A stretch of 64,000 nucleotides of DNA from an uncultured Acetatifactor sp. (GTDB taxonomy: Bacteria; Bacillota; Clostridia; Lachnospirales; Lachnospiraceae), in the NCBI GenBank assembly GCA_934402375.1, contig CAKRUB010000001.1:124001-188000 (forward strand), in the 5' to 3' direction. Shown piece by piece: positions 17,598 through 25,927 of this stretch; positions within the stretch are counted from its first letter, which is position 1; every line of letters starts with the position of its first letter. Position numbers and translations under genes: made by a program. The notes below the pieces were generated by a model. The model made no database searches. It saw nothing but the letters and a program-made list of their open reading frames with translations, and was not told where the DNA came from.

Positions 17598-17786
17598 TTT
17601 GCCCACTCCTCCGCTTATATAGTTATTTTGATACTTCAGACATATCTGTCCTTAAATACTTTATATCACAAAAGCCTTTGGAAATGTAGAGATTCACGCG
17701 TCACATATTCCAAATAAAGTCGTTTTTTTCTTACATAAAATTTGATATAATTTATGAGATATATAGCCTAAAAAGGGAGGTTTATC
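17598..17786. promoter_or_regulatory. Divergent promoter region, GH29 operon and AraC gene
   Basis: A TATAAT box at 17746-17751 serves the AraC gene on the plus strand (upstream is only a T-rich tract, no clear -35). TATAAA on the minus strand at 17660-17665, preceded by TGTGA, is the best -10 for the GH29-GH43 operon. Regulator-binding sites could not be assigned. Confidence 0.4.
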
Positions 17787-18608
17787 ATGGCCGTACCGTT
17801 CAATCTGGACCACCTTAATATAAAATTCATGTTCGATACCCTTACCATCTCTGTAACACAGGTCTCGCACGGTATTTTCAAATATGCCTGTCCAATGCAT
17901 CAGCACAGCAGCTCCACATATGAACTGCATCTGGTAAGCGGCGGCAAAGGCACTCTCATATTAAAGGACACCGCCTTAGCACTGAACACAGGGAATCTGT
18001 ATATGACCGGCCCCGGGATTGCGCACGGACAGCAGACAGATACAAATTCCCCTATGGAGGAATACTGCATTGCGCTGGATGTAAAAAAGAATAAAAAGGC
18101 AAAAATGTCTACTATGGCAAAGCTTTTTTTCGAGACAACGTTCTGGTTCGGAAACGATTACTGCAGTCATTGCCTTTATTTGTTCCAAAGGCTGGAGCAG
18201 GAATCCGCCAATCAGGAAATTGGTTATGCCCACAATGCAGAATGTCTCATTTCAGAACTGATTGTGGAACTGGTCCGCAATTATACCGGACGCGTTCAAG
18301 TAAAGGAACATACAAATATTTCTCTTACACACAGGCGTACAATGCTTATTGATCAATACTTCATGTTATATTACGCAACCATCACCGAGAGCAGACTTTG
18401 TGAATTACTTGCTCTCAGCCCCAGACAGCTGCAGCGTTTTCTGAAAAAAAATTATAATAAAACCTTTTCCCAGATGCGCCAGTCTGCCCGCCTTGCCAAA
18501 GCCTGCGAACTCTATAAAAAAGGGCTTCCGCTGATTGAAATAGCTGAGGATGTAGGATATACCGATTTGCAATATCTTAAGCAGATGCTTCAACAGATGC
18601 TTCAATAG
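17787..18608 (+). CDS. AraC family regulator, shortened at the C-terminus
   Basis: Cupin-type AraC regulator of 273 residues divergent from the glycosidase operon, probably its sugar-responsive regulator. The N-terminal cupin has CPMHQHSSSTYELHLVSGG near residue 33 and GNLYMTGPGIAHG. The first helix-turn-helix is ITESRLCELLALSPRQLQRF; the second starts IEIAEDVGYTDLQYL. The protein then stops after QMLQQMLQ, without the usual PSEYR-type ending. The last codons are a 12-bp tandem duplication (CAGATGCTTCAA twice, 18582-18605). About 15-20 residues are missing, so DNA binding may be weakened, though the recognition helix is mostly present. GGGAGG precedes the ATG. Confidence 0.85.
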   Translation: MAVPFNLDHLNIKFMFDTLTISVTQVSHGIFKYACPMHQHSSSTYELHLVSGGKGTLILKDTALALNTGNLYMTGPGIAHGQQTDTNSPMEEYCIALDVKKNKKAKMSTMAKLFFETTFWFGNDYCSHCLYLFQRLEQESANQEIGYAHNAECLISELIVELVRNYTGRVQVKEHTNISLTHRRTMLIDQYFMLYYATITESRLCELLALSPRQLQRFLKKNYNKTFSQMRQSARLAKACELYKKGLPLIEIAEDVGYTDLQYLKQMLQQMLQ

Positions 18609-18614
18609 AAAAAT

Positions 18615-18632
18615 CGAACATATTTTTGGAAT
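18615..18632 (+). repeat. 18-bp LexA-like direct repeat, right copy
   Basis: CGAACATATTTTTGGAAT differs at one base from the sequence at 12556-12573. It starts 7 bases after the shortened AraC gene and borders the lexA promoter, so the two copies bracket the glycosidase module. Confidence 0.65.
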
Positions 18633-18641
18633 ATATGTTTG
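18615..18641 (+). promoter_or_regulatory. Putative LexA boxes in front of lexA
   Basis: Two weak overlapping boxes: 18615-18628 (12 of 14 consensus positions) and 18628-18641 (11 of 14). Both lie at or just upstream of the lexA -35, as expected for autoregulation. They are weaker than those of the yneA-like gene. Confidence 0.5.
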
Positions 18642-18667
18642 CTTTTCTCTGATTTCTGTGATAGTAT
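18639..18667 (+). promoter_or_regulatory. lexA promoter
   Basis: TTGCTT (18639-18644) and TAGTAT (18662-18667) with a 17-base spacer, about 70 bases upstream of the lexA start. Confidence 0.5.
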
Positions 18668-18733
18668 TTTACTAAGATGTATTATAGGTACATAAAAGAG
18701 ACTAGACTGGCTGTCAATCTAAGGAGGATTTTT

Positions 18734-19351
18734 ATGGGATATGGAAAAATAACGGCAAAGCAGCAGGAAATACTGGACTATATCAAGGATGAAATTCTGA
18801 AAAAGGGCTACCCGCCCACGGTGAGGGAAATCTGTGAAACCGTCAATCTGAAATCGACCTCTTCCGTTCACTCACATCTGGAGACGCTTGAGAAGAACGG
18901 ATACATACGTCGTGACCCGACAAAGCCGCGCGCAATTGAAATCTGCGATGACAGCTTCCAGATGGTGCGCACCGAGATGATAAGCATCCCGATTATCGGC
19001 AATGTTGCCGCCGGACAGCCGATCCTTGCAGAGGAAAATATTGAGGATTACTTTCCTATTCCCGCAGAAGTCGTTCCCAAGGGCGAATGCTTTATTCTGA
19101 ATGTCCGCGGAGAGTCCATGATCAATGCTGGAATCCTGAACGGGGACAAGGTGATTGTCAATGCATGCAGCACGGCAAACAACGGTGATATGGTGGTTGC
19201 CCTCATCGATGATTCCGCTACCGTAAAGACCTTCTATAAGGAAGACGGTCACATTCGTCTCCAGCCGGAAAACGATACCATGGACCCGATCATTGTAGAC
19301 AACTGCCAGATTCTCGGCAGGGTTTACGGTGTTATGCGCTTCTTCCATTAA
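18734..19351 (+). CDS. lexA: LexA SOS repressor
   Basis: Self-cleaving repressor of the DNA-damage response, 205 residues. The N-terminal winged helix (about 1-65) contains [23 protein letters not shown]. The cleavage site Ala-Gly is in GNVAAGQPI near residue 93, the catalytic Ser in GESMI near 130, and the catalytic Lys in ATVKTFY near 168. The start at 18734 follows AAGGAGG by 6 bases; a frame extending to 18677 has no ribosome site. Its usual divergent partner, the YneA-like LysM gene, lies 6 kb away on the other side of a glycosidase module. Confidence 0.97.
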   Translation: MGYGKITAKQQEILDYIKDEILKKGYPPTVREICETVNLKSTSSVHSHLETLEKNGYIRRDPTKPRAIEICDDSFQMVRTEMISIPIIGNVAAGQPILAEENIEDYFPIPAEVVPKGECFILNVRGESMINAGILNGDKVIVNACSTANNGDMVVALIDDSATVKTFYKEDGHIRLQPENDTMDPIIVDNCQILGRVYGVMRFFH

Positions 19352-19365
19352 TGCTTTTTACATAA

Positions 19366-19404
19366 ACAAATTCGGACATAGGAAAGTCCTATGCCCGAAT
19401 TTGT
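19366..19404. terminator. Hairpin between convergent lexA and kinase-like gene
   Basis: ACAAATTCGG and an ATAGGA segment pair with TCCTAT and CCGAATTTGT around a short AAG loop. This is a long near-perfect stem centred in the 89-base gap between two converging genes. It has no strong T-run on either side but A/T-rich flanks, and probably serves both directions. Confidence 0.6.
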
Positions 19405-19440
19405 AAATAAACGATCTATTTTCTGAAAGCCTGTATATCC

Positions 19441-20073
19441 TTATAGCTTATATTCCGGAAATCTGACCTTCATATAGGCAATGATTTCTTCCACACATCT
19501 CTCAAAGCCGAGCTTTGAACTGTCCAGACACAGATCGTAATTCCTTGCATCTGTCCATTCCCTGCCGGTGTGATACTTATAATATTCCGCTCTGTGCTTA
19601 TCCGTTTTCTGGATAAATTTATCAAGCTCCCTCGCACTCATGCTATGCTTCTTCGCCGCCTGCTCCATACAGAAATCATGCGGTGCATGAACAAAGACGC
19701 TGAGAACATTGTCATAGTCCTTCAAGACGAAGTCGGCGCATCGTCCCACAATGACGCAGGATTCCTCTTCTGCCAGCTTCCGTATAATCTTCGCCTGATA
19801 ATTAAAGAGATTATCCGTTGATGTAAAATCGTCGCTCTCCGGCGGAATGAGTTCTCCACTGTAGACGTTCTGGGCAATCTTGAACAAACGGGTATTTTTT
19901 ACCTTTTCATCCGCATTGACAAAAAGTGCCTCACTGATACCACTGTCCTCACTCGCCAGCTTCATCAGCTCCTTGTTGTAAAAATGAACACCTATCCTGT
20001 CAGCCAGCATCTCGCCGATGGTCTTACCGCCGCTTCCGTACTGTCTGGCAATCGTAATCACAACATTATCCAT
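19441..20073 (-). CDS. Cytidylate-kinase-like family protein (copy 1)
   Basis: Cytoplasmic P-loop protein of the Cytidylate_kin2 family, 210 residues. The nucleotide loop reads ARQYGSGGKTIGE near residue 8. CVIVGRCADFVL and a lid-like RELDKFIQKTDKHRAEYYKYH segment follow, as in the family. ATG 20073 is preferred because GGAG lies 6 bases upstream; ATG 20085 is an alternative. True cytidylate kinase (cmk) is a different protein, and the role of this paralogous family is not established. A second copy is encoded at 29887-30513. Confidence 0.85.
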   Translation of the reverse strand: MDNVVITIARQYGSGGKTIGEMLADRIGVHFYNKELMKLASEDSGISEALFVNADEKVKNTRLFKIAQNVYSGELIPPESDDFTSTDNLFNYQAKIIRKLAEEESCVIVGRCADFVLKDYDNVLSVFVHAPHDFCMEQAAKKHSMSARELDKFIQKTDKHRAEYYKYHTGREWTDARNYDLCLDSSKLGFERCVEEIIAYMKVRFPEYKL

Positions 20074-20124
20074 ATTTCTCTCCATTTCTGCCGCCTTATC
20101 CGACTCCGAAATTATAATACTGTT

Positions 20125-20835
20125 TTATTCTCCAAGATATGCCTTTTTAATGGAGTCATTGTTCAGAAGGTCGTCCGCTTTGCCTTCGAGAACAATCTTT
20201 CCGGTCTCAAGGACATATGCCCTGTCAGCGATGGAAAGCGCCTTCTTCGCATTCTGTTCAACCAGCAGAACCGTCGTTCCACTCTTGCTTACTTCCTTGA
20301 TAATGTCAAAAATTTCATTGACAAAGATAGGCGAAAGTCCCATTGACGGTTCATCCATCAGAATGAGCTTGGGATGAGACATCAGTGCGCGCCCCATGGC
20401 AAGCATCTGCTGTTCTCCTCCGCTCAGGGTTCCCGCCATCTGGTTCTGGCGCTCCTCAAGGCGTGGGAAACGCTCAAATACCGTCTTCAGGGTCTGCGAA
20501 ATCTCCGCCTTATCCTTCCTCGTATATGCTCCCATTTTCAGGTTCTGCAGCACGGAAAGCTGTGCAAATACACGACGTCCCTCCGGTACATGCGCCATAC
20601 CCATAGAGACAATCTTATGACCGGGAATCTTCGTGATGTCAGTTCCCTCAAAGATAACAGAGCCGGACTTCGGGGTAAGAAGGCAGGACACTGTATGCAG
20701 AATCGTCGTCTTTCCGGCTCCGTTTGCTCCGATCAGTGCAATGACCTCTCCTTCATCCACATGAAAGGAGACACCTTTGATCGCCTGTATCATTCCATAA
20801 TATACCTGAATATCCTTCACTTCCAGCATTGACAT
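20125..20835 (-). CDS. livF: Branched-chain amino acid ABC transporter ATPase LivF
   Basis: Cytoplasmic ATPase subunit of the Leu/Ile/Val importer, 236 residues. It shows Walker A GANGAGKT near residue 37, signature LSGGEQQ near 137, Walker B LILMDEPS near 157 and the H-loop replaced by LLVEQN, which is typical of LivF. It is the last gene of livKHMGF, 48 bases after livG. Confidence 0.95.
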   Translation of the reverse strand: MSMLEVKDIQVYYGMIQAIKGVSFHVDEGEVIALIGANGAGKTTILHTVSCLLTPKSGSVIFEGTDITKIPGHKIVSMGMAHVPEGRRVFAQLSVLQNLKMGAYTRKDKAEISQTLKTVFERFPRLEERQNQMAGTLSGGEQQMLAMGRALMSHPKLILMDEPSMGLSPIFVNEIFDIIKEVSKSGTTVLLVEQNAKKALSIADRAYVLETGKIVLEGKADDLLNNDSIKKAYLGE

Positions 20836-20883
20836 ACTTTAATCCCCATTTCTGTTTAAAATTGCTAAGTAATAATCCTATCC

Positions 20884-21642
20884 CTACTCTCCGAGGTATG
20901 CCTTGACAACATCCGGGTTATTCAATACCTCGGAAGTCTTTCCCTGACAGAGCACGCGGCCAAAATTCAGCACGGTCAGTTCCTCACAGATTCCGCTGAC
21001 AAGCTTCATATCGTGCTCGATCAGGAGAATTGTCATATCGAAGTGCTCCTTGACGAAGCGGATGGTATCCATCAGCTCCTGAGTCTCATTCGGATTCATT
21101 CCGGCGGCAGGCTCATCCAGAAGCAAAAGCTTCGGCTTTGTGGCAAGCGCTCTTGCAATCTCCAGCTTACGCTGCTTGCCGTAGGGCAGATTCGCCGCCG
21201 TCACATCCGCTTCTTCCTCCAGTCCGAATACCTTCAGCAGTTCAAGCGCCTGGTCCTGCATCTGCTTTTCCACGGAAAAATATTTGGGCAGTCTTAAGAT
21301 TCCGGTAATCGTATTATAATGTAAATGGTTATGCAGCCCGACCTTCACGTTTTCTGCTACGGTCAGCTGCTCAAAGAGCCTGATATTCTGGAAGGTACGC
21401 GCTATCCCGGCGTGGTTGATCTCTATGGTTTTCTTACCGGTGATGTCCTGTCCGTCAAGACTTATAATACCCTCGCTGGGTTTATATACTCCTGTCAGCA
21501 GGTTAAAGACGGTCGTCTTCCCCGCTCCGTTCGGCCCGATCAGACCATACAGACATCCCTTTTCAATATGCAGATTAAAATCGTCAACAGCTCGCAGACC
21601 ACCAAAGGAAATACCTAAGTTACTAACCTCCAATAAAGCCAT
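20884..21642 (-). CDS. livG: Branched-chain amino acid ABC transporter ATPase LivG
   Basis: Second ATPase subunit, 252 residues. Walker A GPNGAGKT is near residue 37, a long helical insert typical of LivG lies around residues 95-135, the signature is degenerate (LPYGKQRKLE), Walker B is LLLLDEPAAG and the H-loop is LLIEHDM. It begins 3 bases after livM ends, so translation is coupled. Confidence 0.95.
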   Translation of the reverse strand: MALLEVSNLGISFGGLRAVDDFNLHIEKGCLYGLIGPNGAGKTTVFNLLTGVYKPSEGIISLDGQDITGKKTIEINHAGIARTFQNIRLFEQLTVAENVKVGLHNHLHYNTITGILRLPKYFSVEKQMQDQALELLKVFGLEEEADVTAANLPYGKQRKLEIARALATKPKLLLLDEPAAGMNPNETQELMDTIRFVKEHFDMTILLIEHDMKLVSGICEELTVLNFGRVLCQGKTSEVLNNPDVVKAYLGE

Positions 21643-21645
21643 GGC

Positions 21646-22746
21646 TTAAGCCTCCTTTCCGTCCTCGTTCTTCTTCAGGGAAAATCTGCTCTTAATCTTA
21701 TAGGTCATCTTTTCTCTCCACTTGATACATGCAGGCGCCCAGTTGAACAGCATCATGACAATCAGGACAACTGCATAGATCAGCATACGGTAATCGTTCA
21801 GTCCGCGCAGAAGCTCCGGGAGCAGCGTCAGAATAACCGCCGCAATCATAGAACCTCTGATATTTCCGATACCGCCCAGCACGACAAATACAAGAATCAT
21901 GATAGACATATTGTAGCCGAAGTTCTTCGGCAGCGCCGTCAGTGTTGACAGGTTATGTGCATACAGAACGCCGGCAACTCCTGCCAGTGCCGCAGAAATA
22001 GAGAATGCCATCAGCTTATATTTTGTAATATTGATTCCGACAGACTCCGCGGCAATCGTATTGTCACGGATTGCCATGATGGCACGCCCATCCCTTGAGT
22101 TGATAAGATTCAGCACAATAATCAGAGTAATCAGCAAAAGGAGAATGCCAATCGTAAAGGTGGAATCATTCGGTGTACCGGTGATTCCCTGTGCACCCTG
22201 AATAATGATCTTACCATTCTCCGACAGATTCAGTTCGAGTGAGCTCTTCGTCGAAAAATGAAAACCGTTTTCGTCGATGCCAACATACAGAATGTTGATG
22301 ATATTCTTGATAATCTCGCCAAACGCAAGCGTTACGATGGCGAGGTAATCTCCCTTTAAGCGAAGCACGGGAATACCGATCAGAAAACCAAAAAGTCCTG
22401 CGCAGAGTGCCCCGATCAGAAGCGCCAGCGTAAAGCGGACACCGGCAATCGGAATTGCATCCTGCATACATTTTGAAAAGAAGGCTCCCGAAAAAGCGCC
22501 GACACACATAAATCCTGCATGCCCCAGACTCAGCTCGCCGAGGATGCCGACTGTCAGGTTCAGCGATACGGCAAGTATCGCATAAATGCAAAGCGGTACC
22601 AGCAGACCCTTGAGCAGGCTGGAGACAACACCGGCAGCCATGAGAATTTCCATCAGGATGTAGGCGAAAACCACCATTCCGAAGGTAATCAGATTGCTTT
22701 TCAGCCTCTTATTCGTTTTAATTTTGTTTATCAGATTTGACTTCAT
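21646..22746 (-). CDS. livM: Branched-chain amino acid permease LivM
   Basis: Membrane permease subunit, 366 residues, with about nine hydrophobic segments starting near residue 20. The family signature is GELSLGHAGFMCVGAF (about 69-84), and the ATPase-contact region is RAIMAIRDNTIAAESVGI near 230. The C-terminal 25 residues are charged. It forms a heterodimer with LivH. Confidence 0.95.
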   Translation of the reverse strand: MKSNLINKIKTNKRLKSNLITFGMVVFAYILMEILMAAGVVSSLLKGLLVPLCIYAILAVSLNLTVGILGELSLGHAGFMCVGAFSGAFFSKCMQDAIPIAGVRFTLALLIGALCAGLFGFLIGIPVLRLKGDYLAIVTLAFGEIIKNIINILYVGIDENGFHFSTKSSLELNLSENGKIIIQGAQGITGTPNDSTFTIGILLLLITLIIVLNLINSRDGRAIMAIRDNTIAAESVGINITKYKLMAFSISAALAGVAGVLYAHNLSTLTALPKNFGYNMSIMILVFVVLGGIGNIRGSMIAAVILTLLPELLRGLNDYRMLIYAVVLIVMMLFNWAPACIKWREKMTYKIKSRFSLKKNEDGKEA

Positions 22747-22762
22747 GCTCTCACCTACCCTC

Positions 22763-23647
22763 TTATACCTTTTCCTGAATATTCTTGCCTAGAATACCTG
22801 TGGGCTTGATCAGCAGGACAACGATCAGAACTGCAAACACAATGGCGTCTGCCATCTGCGAGGATATGTATGCCTTCGCAAAAATCTCCACGATGCCCAG
22901 AAGGATTCCACCGATAAAGGCTCCCGGTATCGACCCGATTCCGCCGAATACCGCAGCGACGAACGCCTTGATGCCGGGCATGGAACCTGTATAGGGAGAA
23001 AGCGACGGATACGCCGAGCAAAGCAATACACCCGCGATTGCCGCAAGCGCTGAACCGATGGCAAATGTCAGCGCGATTGTGCCGTTTACATTGATTCCCA
23101 TAAGCTGGGCAGCTCCCTTGTCCTCCGAAACCGCAAGCATTGCCTGTCCCGCCTTCGTCTTCTTAATGAAGAGCATCAGGCAGATCATAATTGCAATACA
23201 GGAAAGAATTGTAACAATGGTCTCTCCGGTGATCGTAATCTCTCCGCCCGCAAGCACCAGCGGTGAAAGGGAAACAACAGAGGAAAAGGCCTTGGTGTTA
23301 GCGCCGAAAATCAGTAAAGCGACATTCTGGAGCAGATAGCTCACACCGATCGCCGTGATCAGCACGGCAAGAGGTGACGCCGCCTTTCGCAAAGGCTTAT
23401 ATGCAATTCTCTCGATTCCCATGCCGAGCAGCGTACAGAGAACGACTGCCGCAAGCACGCCGACCGCAGGAGGCAGTCCCAGCGTACTGCATATCGTATA
23501 GGTCGTAAACGCTCCGATCATAATAACGTCGCCATGGGCAAAATTCAACATTTTAGCGATACCATAGACCATTGTATATCCGAGTGCAATCAGTGCGTAA
23601 ACACTGCCAAGGCTGATTCCGCTGATCAAATATCTGACAAAACTCAT
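22763..23647 (-). CDS. livH: Branched-chain amino acid permease LivH
   Basis: Membrane permease subunit, 294 residues. The N-terminus SGISLGSVYALIALGYTMVYG and the motif NFAHGDVIMIGAF are characteristic. The contact loop is GQAMLAVSEDKGAAQLMGI. It lies downstream of a terminator-like hairpin that follows livK. Confidence 0.95.
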   Translation of the reverse strand: MSFVRYLISGISLGSVYALIALGYTMVYGIAKMLNFAHGDVIMIGAFTTYTICSTLGLPPAVGVLAAVVLCTLLGMGIERIAYKPLRKAASPLAVLITAIGVSYLLQNVALLIFGANTKAFSSVVSLSPLVLAGGEITITGETIVTILSCIAIMICLMLFIKKTKAGQAMLAVSEDKGAAQLMGINVNGTIALTFAIGSALAAIAGVLLCSAYPSLSPYTGSMPGIKAFVAAVFGGIGSIPGAFIGGILLGIVEIFAKAYISSQMADAIVFAVLIVVLLIKPTGILGKNIQEKV

Positions 23648-23720
23648 ATAAACCCTCGCTCCATTTTAATAAGTATTTTCAACGTAATTAAGTATAACAG
23701 ATATGAATAAAGCAATCAAG

Positions 23721-23755
23721 TAAAAATAGGGAGCTGCCTTTTCACGGCAGCCCCC
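23721..23755 (-). terminator. Terminator between livK and livH
   Basis: On the minus strand GGGGGCTGCC and GGCAGCTCCC pair around GTGAAAA and are followed by TATTTTT. The position after the binding-protein gene suggests partial termination, leaving more binding protein than permease. Confidence 0.8.
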
Positions 23756-23771
23756 ATTGGCCACTGAAAAA

Positions 23772-24929
23772 TTACATTGCCTTATATGCACCGTTCTCGA
23801 TTACAACAGCCTTAGGTGCCTTGTTAGGCTCGCCGGATGCATCCCATACAATGCCTTCTCCGGTAAGACCGTCAATCTTGATCTCAAGGAATGCAGCCTT
23901 CAAAGCCTCGCAGATGTCGGAAACACTGTCGGTGGGCTTTACACCGCTCTTCTCAAGGGCAGCCTTGATTGCATACACGCCGTCATAGGCATCTGCCGCG
24001 AACTGGTTCGGAATATCGCCGAACTTCTCCTGATAAGCCTTGACAAACTTTACGGTAAGATCATCGGTAGCGTCTGCCGCAAAAGGTGTCAGAAGCATCA
24101 GACCCTCTGCAAGGCTGACATCAAAGTTGTCAACACCTGTCAGAATACCGTCCATACCGTCAACGCCGAAGAACTTAGGTGCATAGCTCATGCCGTTTGC
24201 CTGAGTCAGGATCAGCGCTGCCTCCTGATAATAAATAGGAAGGAATACAAGGTCTGCACCTGCATCCTTTGCCTTCTGCAGCTGAACGGAGAAGTCCGTT
24301 CTGTTATCAGCGGTAAATGCCTCAGCAGCTACGATTTCAAAGGGCTGGCTTGCAGCGCCGTTTACAAAGCTCTCGTAGATACCGGTGGAATATACATCCG
24401 AGCTGTCATAGATGATGGCAATCTTGCTTGCAAGACCGTTTTCACCGATATACTGTGCGGATGCTGCGCCCTGTGCAGGGTCTGAGAAGCATACACGGAA
24501 GTTGTTGTCATACTGTGTACATGCAACTGCCGAGCCGGAAGGTGTCAGCTGGAACATGTTGTCTGCCTTTGTCTTGTCTGTAACTGCGATACAGCAGCCG
24601 CTGGTAACACAGCCAAGCAGAACCTGTGCACCCCAGTCCTTTATTGTATTGTAAGCGTTGACAGAACGCTCTGCATCCAGCTCGTCATCCTGGAAGTTCA
24701 GCTCAAGCTTATATCCATTCACACCACCTGCCGCGTTAATCTCGTCGATCGCGAGCTGAGCCGCATTCTTTACGCCGAGGCCATATGCCGCGCCGCTTCC
24801 GGTAATGGGCCCGATTCCGCCGATCTTAAAGGTATCTGACGATGCATTTGCCCCTGAGCCGCAGCCTGCCATGGAAACTACCATTGCAGTAGCGAGAACT
24901 GTGCTTAGAACTCTGTTTAATTTCTTCAT
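23772..24929 (-). CDS. livK: Branched-chain amino acid-binding lipoprotein LivK/LivJ
   Basis: Extracellular periplasmic-binding-protein-type lipoprotein, 385 residues. The signal MKKLNRVLSTVLATAMVVS ends at lipobox SMAGC. The mature domain opens FKIGGIGPITGSGAAYGLGV, the Leu/Ile/Val-binding signature (Peripla_BP_6). The start at 24929 is set by AGGAGG upstream; an in-frame ATG at 24962 is rejected. It is the first gene of the operon and has its own consensus promoter. Amide-type substrates cannot be excluded. Confidence 0.94.
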   Translation of the reverse strand: MKKLNRVLSTVLATAMVVSMAGCGSGANASSDTFKIGGIGPITGSGAAYGLGVKNAAQLAIDEINAAGGVNGYKLELNFQDDELDAERSVNAYNTIKDWGAQVLLGCVTSGCCIAVTDKTKADNMFQLTPSGSAVACTQYDNNFRVCFSDPAQGAASAQYIGENGLASKIAIIYDSSDVYSTGIYESFVNGAASQPFEIVAAEAFTADNRTDFSVQLQKAKDAGADLVFLPIYYQEAALILTQANGMSYAPKFFGVDGMDGILTGVDNFDVSLAEGLMLLTPFAADATDDLTVKFVKAYQEKFGDIPNQFAADAYDGVYAIKAALEKSGVKPTDSVSDICEALKAAFLEIKIDGLTGEGIVWDASGEPNKAPKAVVIENGAYKAM

Positions 24930-25008
24930 AAAATCTCCTCCTTTTTGTACAGCTATGTACAAGATGTATTGCGTGATAATTGTATACAGGTATAATTATC
25001 ATTCCCAT

Positions 25009-25037
25009 ATAATAAGGTAGCTGATACCTTTTGTCAA
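25009..25037 (-). promoter_or_regulatory. liv operon promoter
   Basis: Minus-strand TTGACA (25032-25037) and TATTAT (25009-25014) with a 17-base spacer, about 80 bases upstream of livK. I saw no obvious operator or riboswitch in the leader. Confidence 0.65.
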
Positions 25038-25144
25038 TAAAAAAATAAAACACATCTAAAAAAAGGTGAATAAAGATCAAGAATTTCCACATAATAATAC
25101 CGCGTGTACCATATATCCGACTACGCGTAGAATGTGAGGTAGCT

Positions 25145-25360
25145 ATGGGAAATAAATATTTAGACGGCACAGCGCTTACGCTCGTCATCATCGGTGCAAT
25201 CAACTGGTTACTGATCGCAATTTTCCGCTTTGACCTTGTAGCCTTTATCTTTGGCGACATGTCATGGCTCTCCAGAATCATTTATGGTCTTGTCGGGCTT
25301 TGCGGTCTTTATCTCATCAGTTTTTATATGCATCTGGGCAGCCGTGCCGAGAACGCCTGA
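25145..25360 (+). CDS. DUF378 small membrane protein
   Basis: A 71-residue protein of the DUF378 (YuzA-like) family with two membrane helices (TALTLVIIGAINWLLIAIF and SRIIYGLVGLCGLYLISFYM) and the conserved GAINW motif. The function is unknown. It stands alone on the plus strand between two minus-strand operons. Confidence 0.88.
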   Translation: MGNKYLDGTALTLVIIGAINWLLIAIFRFDLVAFIFGDMSWLSRIIYGLVGLCGLYLISFYMHLGSRAENA

Positions 25361-25384
25361 ACGAAACAGGTATTGTAGTACAAA

Positions 25385-25439
25385 AAGAAGCCATCAGCGG
25401 ATAACCATGTATAACATGCCCGTCCGCTGACAGCTTCTT
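25385..25439. terminator. Bidirectional terminator between DUF378 and rsfS
   Basis: AAGAAGC and TCAGCGGA pair with TCCGCTGA and GCTTCTT (25385-25401 with 25423-25439), followed on the plus strand by TCTCTCTTTCTT and on the minus strand by TTTTTG. It ends both converging transcripts. Confidence 0.8.
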
Positions 25440-25463
25440 CTCTCTTTCTTATAACCATTTTTC

Positions 25464-25829
25464 TTATGCGTTCTTAATCTGTTCCACATCCGTCTGTCTG
25501 CCGTCTCTCCAGATACGCTCCAGATCGTACAGCAGTCTGTTTTCCTTGTCAAAGATATGCACAATCACATCCCCGAAATCGAGAAGAATCCAGTTTGCCG
25601 TATCATAGCCCTCGATCTGCTTTGCCGGATATCCGCTGCGTCCCAGCTTCTCCTCCACGTTATCGCAGAGCGCCTGAATCTGGCTCCGGTTACTTCCGCC
25701 GGCAATAATGAAATAATCCGCGATCACAGATACCTCGCTGATGTCGATCACGCGGATGTCCTCAGCCTTCTTGTCCTCCAGCGCGTCGATCACTAATTTT
25801 GCCATTTCCAATGATTGATTCTTTTCCAC
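25464..25829 (-). CDS. rsfS: Ribosomal silencing factor RsfS
   Basis: Binds L14 on the large subunit and blocks subunit joining when nutrients are low. It has 121 residues from a GTG start at 25829 behind GGAG with a 5-base spacer; the frame upstream to 25949 is not translated on this view. It shows the family motifs ADYFIIAGGSNRSQIQAL and GYDTANWILLDFGDVIVHIF. It is the last gene of the obgE-yhbY-nadD-yqeK series, separated from yqeK by structured RNA. Confidence 0.93.
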   Translation of the reverse strand: MEKNQSLEMAKLVIDALEDKKAEDIRVIDISEVSVIADYFIIAGGSNRSQIQALCDNVEEKLGRSGYPAKQIEGYDTANWILLDFGDVIVHIFDKENRLLYDLERIWRDGRQTDVEQIKNA

Positions 25830-25841
25830 TTTTTCTCCATT

Positions 25842-25927
25842 TCTGCGCACGCTCTTTGCACATAGCGAGTTTGTGTCAAGTGTGCGCAGACACAAATCTC
25901 GTGATTGAAAAATTATATTTTTCAATC
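25842..25927 (-). promoter_or_regulatory. Overlapping hairpins between yqeK and rsfS
   Basis: Three inverted repeats lie in the gap of about 100 bases: TCTGCGCAC/GTGCGCAGA (25842-25850 with 25882-25890), CGAGTTTGTGTC/GACACAAATCTCG (25866-25877 with 25889-25901), and GATTGAAAAAT/ATTTTTCAATC (25903-25927). The first two cannot form together because an arm of one lies in the loop of the other, so the RNA has alternative folds just before the rsfS start. Confidence 0.5.
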
